Shown: piece after piece, positions 7,274 through 12,704 of the stretch
Numbering within the stretch: the first letter of the stretch is position 1
How the letters are laid out: each line of letters opens with the position of its first letter
Assembly: GCA_049316985.1 (NCBI GenBank)
Contig: JBMOJB010000107.1
Location: forward strand, 1-12,704
Direction of reading: 5' to 3'
Source of the DNA: CANHEE01 sp049316985
Lineage (GTDB): Bacteria > Bacteroidota > Bacteroidia > Chitinophagales > Saprospiraceae
DNA: 12,704 nucleotides
Notes under the pieces: generated by a model
The model's input: the letters and a program-made list of their open reading frames with translations, nothing else
What the model was told of the DNA's origin: nothing
Databases searched by the model: none
Translations under genes and position numbers: made by a program

Positions 7274-9464
7274 CGCTTAGCTTTCCGTTGGCGACAACTC
7301 GGCTTTTATCTTTAATACTAAAGTAATAAAGACCTTTTTCCATATCTCCTACTTCAATATCAAACTGATTGTTTTGGCTGGTATAGGTTTTTATCACTCT
7401 TGAAAGCTGATCGTATACTTCCAGTTGATAAATATTCAGCGCTGCATTTTCAAGGACAATATGTGCCATGTTTGAAGCCGGATTCGGATATACCGACAAC
7501 TTCAGTTTTTCATCGAAGGTTTCTACAGCGCTGACTAAAATAAAATTTTTGCCGATGGTATGAAAAACAGTTTTGCCGACAAATGGTGCATCTTCAGTTT
7601 CCTTATAAAATACCGGTCTGTGCGCCAGTACAGTGCCTTGCGCTAAATCCAGCTCCTGAGAAATGGCATATTTCACGTATACTGAATCTCCCGCGTTGAT
7701 ATTAGTCAAAGCGATTACCAAAACCCGGTTTTCGCTGATACTCCAATCAAGTGGAAAAGAACTATTTCCAAGTCTCAAGGTTGTTACATCCAAACCAAGG
7801 GGAATAGTATCGACAATAAACAAACGTTGGACAGGATCTACAGAATTGTTTTTATACCGGATCAGGAATTCAAGATCCTGATTGGCATTGATATAATGGG
7901 CTGCTCCATACCCTTTAGGAAATCCAAGCATATCGTTGTAATCAGGAGCCAACTCCGTTTCCCGAATATCTACATCGACGCTCGCGTCATCATCATCCTG
8001 AGGATACATGTTGGCATAACCAACGCTGATGCCACCGGTATTTCCCTTACGGCAACCTTCTATCGTTACGCTTGGCGCTGACCTTCTGGGATAAAATGGC
8101 GCCTGTGGCAGCTCAAAACGCCAGGTTTTGCCATTTGCCGGCACGGTAGCTACGACCAGACTATCCAATATACTGGGAAAAGGTTGAATCGGATTCACCT
8201 TTATATTTCTGCCCAAAAAATCATCTTCTATAATAATTCCGGCTTTGGTCTCACTAATAGCAAGACCACTATTTTTCACACTAAAGTAGACCGAATCATT
8301 TTTGCAGACACCGTACACGCTAATTTCCGATTGATTCCAACTGCCTGAAATAGTTTCACAAATCGGATTGGGTAGCACGTCTGCTTTATTGATTACCGAA
8401 CGCTGTTCAATAAGTTCCAGCGAATTCTGAACCTGTATATCAATATAAGCAGCACTTAGCGGATTCACATCACCCAGTTGGAAAACTACAATATTATTTT
8501 GTACGGAAAATGGTTTGCTGGCGCTCACGATATTCTGCAAATTATCCAGAACCACTCTGGCTTTGGCATTTGTAGCCACTGTGGTTCCAACATTCTTGTA
8601 ATTCAAGCGATAAGCAGAAACTTTGCCCCTTTCGACACCGATAGCACTCAAATCAGTCTCAATTCTGCTACAAGATGAGATATCTTTTATCGGTATATTA
8701 AAATCTAATTGCTGATTGGGTTGATCAATAGTTATTTTACCCAGACTGCAACTCTGCCACAGGTTGGTATTCAGCTTTAGCTCAACATCATATGTTCCGA
8801 AGTTCACATTTTGAATAGAAGTTCCTTGGGTGCCGGGTTTGATGGTGTAAACGACGTTCTGACCTTGTTTGAGTAAAATGAAATTTTCTACAAAAGGTAA
8901 ACTCTTTTCAGCATTATCTAGCGTACAATTGCCATTTTTATCCCAATAACTAAAAAACTGCACTGTTCCTTTAGCATTATCAAGCTCGTTCGAATTGTAG
9001 GTAACCGTAAAATCGCAACGGCTCGTATCAATTCCGTCAATTTGTAAAAAATAATTTCTGCCACCAATTAAATTAATCGGCATGCTCTTCTCTTCCGCTT
9101 CAGGAATAGCGATACAAGATCCAATCAAAGGACTTAGATCAGCACATGATGGAGAACGCTGCTTAAATACGGTAGCAGTGATAGCCTTCTCACCGGAACT
9201 TTGGCAATTCTGGGCCTTAATGGTCAGCGACAGTGAATTACCCTTCGGTATAAATTTATACCAAAGTGGGTTCTCTTCGATGCCCGTACAAGTCGGATAA
9301 TTAACTGACTTAACAATAAGACCCGGTGTTCTACCGGATATATTTCCTCCTGCAGATAGCCATTCAGCTTTACAAGGGCTGATATTCACTTGTGCTTTAC
9401 TTGCATAAGTCATTATCAACACAAAAAATAATAAGTAAATCGGACGATGTATCAGTCTGTTCAT
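7266..9464 (-). CDS. Secreted T9SS cargo protein with DUF7619-like domain and C-terminal sorting tail
   Basis: A 732-residue protein from ATG at 9464 with a signal peptide (residues about 1-24, ending SKAQ). Residues about 30-157 form a cysteine-containing beta-rich domain (PTCTGIEENPLWYKFIP... GGRNYFLQIDG... CDFTVTY). Residues 174-186 (WDKNGNCTLDNAE) resemble a calcium-loop SdrD/B-like segment. About 270-480 look like DUF11-type beta repeats. Residues 508-640 (YNDMLGFPKGYG, then FLIRYKNNSVDPVQRLFIVDTIP) match the DUF7619-like domain common in Bacteroidota surface proteins. The last 80 residues (LKLSVYPNPASN... GLYYFSIKDKS) are a type A T9SS sorting domain, so the protein is exported across the outer membrane by the type IX system and probably anchored or released. 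No enzymatic domain is seen; an adhesive or structural role is inferred. Confidence 0.92.
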   Translation of the reverse strand: MNRLIHRPIYLLFFVLIMTYASKAQVNISPCKAEWLSAGGNISGRTPGLIVKSVNYPTCTGIEENPLWYKFIPKGNSLSLTIKAQNCQSSGEKAITATVFKQRSPSCADLSPLIGSCIAIPEAEEKSMPINLIGGRNYFLQIDGIDTSRCDFTVTYNSNELDNAKGTVQFFSYWDKNGNCTLDNAEKSLPFVENFILLKQGQNVVYTIKPGTQGTSIQNVNFGTYDVELKLNTNLWQSCSLGKITIDQPNQQLDFNIPIKDISSCSRIETDLSAIGVERGKVSAYRLNYKNVGTTVATNAKARVVLDNLQNIVSASKPFSVQNNIVVFQLGDVNPLSAAYIDIQVQNSLELIEQRSVINKADVLPNPICETISGSWNQSEISVYGVCKNDSVYFSVKNSGLAISETKAGIIIEDDFLGRNIKVNPIQPFPSILDSLVVATVPANGKTWRFELPQAPFYPRRSAPSVTIEGCRKGNTGGISVGYANMYPQDDDDASVDVDIRETELAPDYNDMLGFPKGYGAAHYINANQDLEFLIRYKNNSVDPVQRLFIVDTIPLGLDVTTLRLGNSSFPLDWSISENRVLVIALTNINAGDSVYVKYAISQELDLAQGTVLAHRPVFYKETEDAPFVGKTVFHTIGKNFILVSAVETFDEKLKLSVYPNPASNMAHIVLENAALNIYQLEVYDQLSRVIKTYTSQNNQFDIEVGDMEKGLYYFSIKDKSRVVANGKLSVN

Positions 9465-9486
9465 AACAGGGTACCTTTAGATGTTA

Positions 9487-9518
9487 CAAAAGTGAGCTAT
9501 TTTACACGCATAAACAAA
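9487..9518 (-). promoter_or_regulatory. Possible promoter for the T9SS cargo gene
   Basis: On the minus strand TTTG (9518-9515) is followed after 20 bp by CACTTTTG (9494-9487), one base from TAnnTTTG. It ends 22 bp before the ATG at 9464. Spacing fits the Bacteroidota vegetative promoter. Confidence 0.45.
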
Positions 9519-9647
9519 TACATTTTTATCAATTTCTAAATTAGTTTGCATCCAACTTTCGTTAAAAATACAATCTAATTTATTGATTGTCAAATATAAA
9601 ATGACATACAAAAATAGAGTTTTCTAAATTAAAATATTATTTATACA

Positions 9648-9679
9648 TTTGACATTTAGCAAAAATAAAACTTACTTTG
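9648..9679 (+). promoter_or_regulatory. Possible promoter for the 465-residue helical protein gene
   Basis: TTTG (9648-9651), then 20 bp, then TTACTTTG (9672-9679), one base from TAnnTTTG. The predicted start of transcription lies about 45 bp before the ATG at 9733. The surrounding 9520-9670 region is strongly AT-rich, as expected of a promoter region. Confidence 0.5.
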
Positions 9680-9732
9680 TCCTTACGAAGCCAAACTTCT
9701 TCTTTTTATAGATATTTATTGAATAAAACAGG

Positions 9733-11130
9733 ATGAAAAGAACCCAACTCTGGAAATTAATATGTGCGCTTGACAAAAAAGACCTTCGCGAATTGAGGAA
9801 GTTTGTATGCTCTCCATTTTTCAATCAAAGAGAGGATGTTATTGCGCTATTCGACACACTAATGAAATACTTGAAAGATCACAATGCAGAGGCGTCGAAA
9901 GAGACAGCTTTCGCAATCGTTTACCCCGGAGAAAAATACGATGCCGGAAAACTACACCTGATTTCCAGCATTTTGAATGGGCTTTGCGAAGAATATCTCA
10001 TCTGGAAAGAACGAAGTTCAGATGTCGTCAACGACCAGCTTATCCTCTCGCAAGCTTATCGCAAACTTAAACTTGAAAAGCCATTTCTAAGTACGATCAA
10101 AGAAGCTCAATTATTGCATGAAAAACAACCCCTGCGAAACGCTGAATACCATGCAAAAAAATATGAAATACTACTGGAGGAATTCGAATACCTCATCCAA
10201 AATAAAAGACTCGAGGAATTTAATTTGCAAGAAATATTAAATCACCTGGATAAATCGTTTGTCTCGCGTTTGTTGCGGCTTGAATGTGCCATTCTGTCTC
10301 ATCAGGCAGTAGCCAAAAAAACCTATGAATCAGGAGTTTTTGACATCAATCATATTTCTGAAAAACTTCAGGCTCCTGCCGTAACAATCTACAATTACGG
10401 CTATCATGCTCTGAGAGATAATGACGAGGCTGCTTTCGAGGCATTTATGGGCCACCTGAAAGACGAAGTGTTGTTCTTTCCCTTATCCGAACAAAAGGAT
10501 ATTTTTCTCATGGCAATTAATTTCTGTATCCGGAAATTCAATGCCGGAAATGAAAAATATGCTTCGATATTGTTTGAAGTGTATAAAGAAGGCCTGGAGA
10601 AAAAAGTATTGATCGAAAACAACAACATATCGCAATTCACATTTTCAAATATTGTTCGTACCGCCGCGTATATCAAAGAATGGGACTGGGCAGAAGATTT
10701 CGTACACCAATTTGCAGGCTTGCTGGAAAAACAATATCAGGAAAGTTTATTCAATTTCAGCTTGGGACGAATCAATTATGAACGAAAAAACTACGATAAT
10801 GCCCTGACATACCTTTCGAAGGCGGAAGAGAAAAATGACGTATTGATTTCATTGAATTCAAAAGCGCTACGCACAAAAGTGTATTTCGAACTGACTGAAA
10901 TCAATTTGCTGATCTCTCATCTAAGTGCATTTAAAATTTATCTGAACAGACACAAAGAAATTGGTTACCACAAAAACCTCTATGATAATTTCATAAAATT
11001 CACCAATAGACTCGTCAACATCAATATTAATAAATCCACTTACCTTGAAAAGTTAAAGCAGGAAATTGAAGGGGAAAAAGAACTGATGGAAAGAAAATGG
11101 CTACTGGAACAGATTGAACATCTGAAATAA
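9733..11130 (+). CDS. Conserved-looking all-helical protein of unknown function (TPR-like)
   Basis: A 465-residue soluble protein with no signal peptide or membrane segment. Nearly the whole length reads as amphipathic helices. Residues about 338-365 (LFNFSLGRINYERKNYDNALTYLSKAEE) fit a tetratricopeptide-like helix pair, and the last 30 residues are a charged coiled-coil-like helix. The N-terminal segment KKDLRELRKFVCSPFFNQREDV (about 15-36) resembles the start of uncharacterised Bacteroidota proteins; this is from memory and was not searched. It is probably a cytoplasmic scaffold or protein-binding protein. It has its own promoter-like sequence and diverges from the T9SS cargo gene; downstream lies a convergent leucine-rich-repeat gene, so it appears monocistronic. 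No catalytic motif was found and no function is proposed. Confidence 0.85.
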   Translation: MKRTQLWKLICALDKKDLRELRKFVCSPFFNQREDVIALFDTLMKYLKDHNAEASKETAFAIVYPGEKYDAGKLHLISSILNGLCEEYLIWKERSSDVVNDQLILSQAYRKLKLEKPFLSTIKEAQLLHEKQPLRNAEYHAKKYEILLEEFEYLIQNKRLEEFNLQEILNHLDKSFVSRLLRLECAILSHQAVAKKTYESGVFDINHISEKLQAPAVTIYNYGYHALRDNDEAAFEAFMGHLKDEVLFFPLSEQKDIFLMAINFCIRKFNAGNEKYASILFEVYKEGLEKKVLIENNNISQFTFSNIVRTAAYIKEWDWAEDFVHQFAGLLEKQYQESLFNFSLGRINYERKNYDNALTYLSKAEEKNDVLISLNSKALRTKVYFELTEINLLISHLSAFKIYLNRHKEIGYHKNLYDNFIKFTNRLVNININKSTYLEKLKQEIEGEKELMERKWLLEQIEHLK

Positions 11131-11208
11131 AATACGCTAGGTTACTGTGTGAAGGAAATTAGATTATCCAACCAGTTACGTGCCATTTTGACCTGATGAT
11201 TTTCCTGG

Positions 11209-11267
11209 GCGCTAAGTCTTCCCCACAAAAAAATACTACAGCGCTCGGTTAAACTTGAAATTTAACC
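11209..11267. repeat. Direct repeat copy A with hairpin, 3' side of the LRR gene
   Basis: It matches copy B (12223-12285) in the same orientation. The block 11209-11222 is 12/14 identical to 12223-12236; an A-rich tract follows; the block 11241-11266 is 23/26 identical to 12260-12285. It contains the inverted repeat GGTTAAA...TTTAACC (11247-11267) with a 7-nt loop. It lies between the convergent ends of the helical-protein gene and the LRR gene. It is not followed by a T-run at terminator distance on either strand. Confidence 0.75.
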
Positions 11268-11324
11268 AAGTACGTTGGAGAATCTGTGGTTTTGTAGTAA
11301 GATAGGGCGCTAGCGGTTATTTGC

Positions 11325-12182
11325 TTATTTTTCAAACTGCTCGGTTTTGTGAGTGTAATGCCTTTTATTGTCAAAACCAACGTAATTTATACCCTCACAG
11401 TACTTAATATTTCCATCTAAAACATTTGTTCCCCAAAAACTAATAAATTCAAGATTATTCAACTCCGTTACGAAGGCAAGACTCTTGATTTCGCCTGATT
11501 CAGACAGTATAATTTTTCTAAGAGATTTCAATGTGGCTAAAGTTTCATAATCATTTATTTTCTTGCACTTCTCTATTTGTATTTCTTCAATGCTGTTTGA
11601 TAAAACATGCAATGGTGCTATAGCCTCCAATTTTGAAGCACTAACAACCTTGAGTTTTTTCACGTTTCTAAAACACTCAATACCACGTAGAGTGAGAATA
11701 TCTGTTTTTAACAAATTTAGATATTCTAAACTATTAAGATACGGTAGAGCAGATAAATCTTTAGTTTTAGAAGTGTAATCACAAATCGTTATCTGTTTTA
11801 GACTCGTGGCATTTTCTAACCCTTTTAGCCGCTCAGTAACTGAACAATTTAGCGTTAAAAGATATGGAAAGTTATTTAAATCAATAATATCCATCTTATT
11901 ATCAAGAGCCCCCAAGAAAGTTAGCTTATGAAATTCGCCCAAACCATCGTAACTTATTTTCTCACTGGCAATTACCAATTCTTCAACGAAATTACAAAGA
12001 GGCAATATTGACTTTAAGTTATTCTCCGTAAAACCTTGAAAAGGACTTAGCATAACTCGTTTTATGTTATTAGACCTAATAAAATTTAAGGACAACATGC
12101 ACTTATCACTGTCAAAAAGAAAACTATCTACTCCATCAATGCTTGGCATCAATTTAAGCCCATTATCTAATATTTTAATCAT
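11325..12182 (-). CDS. Leucine-rich-repeat protein, cytoplasmic, function unknown
   Basis: A 285-residue protein from ATG at 12182, without signal peptide or membrane segment. From about residue 55 to 265 it is built of irregular 20-24 residue leucine-rich repeats, for example GLENATSLKQITI (121-133), LPYLNSLEYLNLLKTD (146-161), LKSLRKIILSESGEI (218-232) and LNNLEFISFWGTN (241-253), which suggests a solenoid. The short C-terminal tail is polar. Such proteins bind other proteins; the actual partner is unknown. The gene is visibly richer in A+T and in AAT, AAA and TTA codons than its neighbours and is bracketed by two related repeats (11209-11267 and 12205-12310), which suggests a transferred cassette. 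Orphan LRR genes of this size sometimes serve as immunity or accessory proteins, but nothing here shows that. An AGGA lies about 10 bases before the ATG. Confidence 0.85.
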   Translation of the reverse strand: MIKILDNGLKLMPSIDGVDSFLFDSDKCMLSLNFIRSNNIKRVMLSPFQGFTENNLKSILPLCNFVEELVIASEKISYDGLGEFHKLTFLGALDNKMDIIDLNNFPYLLTLNCSVTERLKGLENATSLKQITICDYTSKTKDLSALPYLNSLEYLNLLKTDILTLRGIECFRNVKKLKVVSASKLEAIAPLHVLSNSIEEIQIEKCKKINDYETLATLKSLRKIILSESGEIKSLAFVTELNNLEFISFWGTNVLDGNIKYCEGINYVGFDNKRHYTHKTEQFEK

Positions 12183-12204
12183 ATTTAAATTCCTATGTAG
12201 TTTT

Positions 12205-12310
12205 TAGCGAGTGACTCCGCTAGCGCCAAATCTTCCTCCAACCACCCAAAAAAACCACCGCGCTAGGTTAAATTTGCAATTTAACTTTTCCGGCAGCGCG
12301 TTTCAAACGC
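12205..12310. repeat. Direct repeat copy B, hairpin-rich element upstream of the LRR gene
   Basis: The element contains three inverted repeats in a row: TAGC-GAGT-G-ACTC-C-GCTA (12205-12222), GTTAAATTTGCAATTTAAC (12267-12285, perfect 8-bp stem) and GCGTTTCAAACGC (12298-12310, perfect 6-bp stem). The section 12223-12285 repeats copy A at 11209-11266. The stems survive although several stem-adjacent bases differ between copies, which fits a structured DNA or RNA element. Confidence 0.72.
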
Positions 12311-12630
12311 AGCGTAGCAGTACAAAACTACTAATAATTTAGAACCCAGAACGAATGAAAAACCTCATAAGCAATCCAACCGGCATGAAATTCTATCAAA
12401 AAAAGCCAAGATGCTATTGACAGTAAAATAATTCTTGTCACGACATGTGACATTTTCAGACGAAAATGTCAAAATATACCACGATATTGTTATTTCACGT
12501 CTTCCGAAGGATGACTTGAAAAAACAGTGGAAGATGCGGCACCAGTGGGCAATTTCAAACAGTAATTCAGGCAGTCTTCAATTTTATATGCCAGTAAAGT
12601 TTTTGCTTTGAAGAGTTAAGAACAGAAAAA
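12311..12630. other. About 320 bp without a convincing gene
   Basis: Only a 21-codon ATG frame (12355-12420) and an ATG-less open frame of 59 codons (12432-12611, plus strand) are present. The latter reads like plausible protein (HDIVISRLPKDDLKKQW, then RHQWAISNSNSG) and could be a gene remnant, but there is no start codon near its beginning and no family is recognised. The stretch also holds the hairpin at 12449-12470. It is flanked by repeats on both sides. Confidence 0.5.
12449..12470. repeat. Perfect 9-bp inverted repeat with 4-nt loop
   Basis: GACATTTTC and GAAAATGTC are exact reverse complements around AGAC. It overlaps a smaller palindrome GTCAC-GACAT-GTGAC just to its left. No T-run of terminator quality follows. 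It could be an operator, a processing site or part of a mobile element end. Confidence 0.65.
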
Positions 12631-12704
12631 GCCCTGAATGGGCGTAATATATCAGCGATGGGTGCAGCCCATCGTATCGACAACCCACTATTTGCAAGCC
12701 CTGC
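12631..12704. repeat. REP-like palindromic repeats at the right edge
   Basis: Two stem-loops lie in series: GCCCTGAATGGGC (12631-12643) and CGATGGGTGCAGCCCATCG (12656-12674, 7-bp stem). A third unit begins with GCCCTGC at 12698 and is cut by the edge. GCCC-TGAA-GGGC plus GATGGG-CCCATC modules of this kind occur as multi-copy REP-like sequences in Bacteroidota and are often near IS200-like (RAYT) transposases; the association is from general knowledge, and no transposase lies inside the window. Confidence 0.65.

Noticed and set aside
11247..11267. Rho-independent terminator between the helical-protein and LRR genes
   Set aside because: The hairpin is AT-rich and not followed directly by a T-run on either strand; on the minus strand the T-run comes about 14 bases later. 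It is better explained as part of the repeat.
11209..12310. Integron attC sites flanking the LRR gene
   Set aside because: GTTAAAT and ATTTAAC fit the attC core patterns, but they occur in the reverse order (GTT half first) and no integrase gene or full attC architecture is visible.

Overview
The window looks like chromosomal DNA of a member of the Bacteroidota, perhaps near the Chitinophagaceae or Saprospiria; the phylum call is firm and the family call is not. The reasons are a type IX secretion (T9SS) sorting tail, a GLPGLI-like protein beside an outer-membrane beta-barrel protein, a DUF7619-like domain, promoters resembling TTTG-N18-20-TAnnTTTG, a lack of strong Shine-Dalgarno sequences, and moderate to low GC.

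Left part (1-4842, all minus strand). In transcription order there is a GLPGLI-like secreted protein (4842-4066), a large outer-membrane beta-barrel/TonB-receptor-like protein (3814-1046), and an M48 zinc metalloprotease lipoprotein (941 to beyond the left edge). All three are envelope proteins. The gap between the first two is filled with short tandem repeats of 7-8 bp units.

Middle (5024-7273, plus strand). A membrane sensor histidine kinase is followed by an OmpR-type response regulator. The pair is divergent from the envelope genes, so regulation of those genes is plausible but not shown. The two genes are separated by about 150 bp that contains another heptamer array and a small hairpin. 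The regulator appears to start at TTG.

Right-middle (7266-11130). A 732-residue T9SS cargo protein on the minus strand overlaps the end of the regulator gene tail to tail by 8 bp. Diverging from it is a 465-residue, probably all-helical protein of unknown function. Both have promoter-like sequences in their shared 268 bp intergenic region.

Right end (11131-12704). An AT-rich leucine-rich-repeat gene on the minus strand is bracketed by two related, hairpin-containing direct repeats, like a cassette. To its right is about 300 bp without a convincing gene but with a perfect 9-bp hairpin, then REP-like palindromes running off the edge. This end looks like accessory DNA.

Most unusual signals: heptamer repeat arrays that supply the stop codons of two unrelated genes and carry stops in all six frames, and the repeat-bounded leucine-rich-repeat gene. 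No CRISPR array, rRNA, tRNA or clear defence system was seen.
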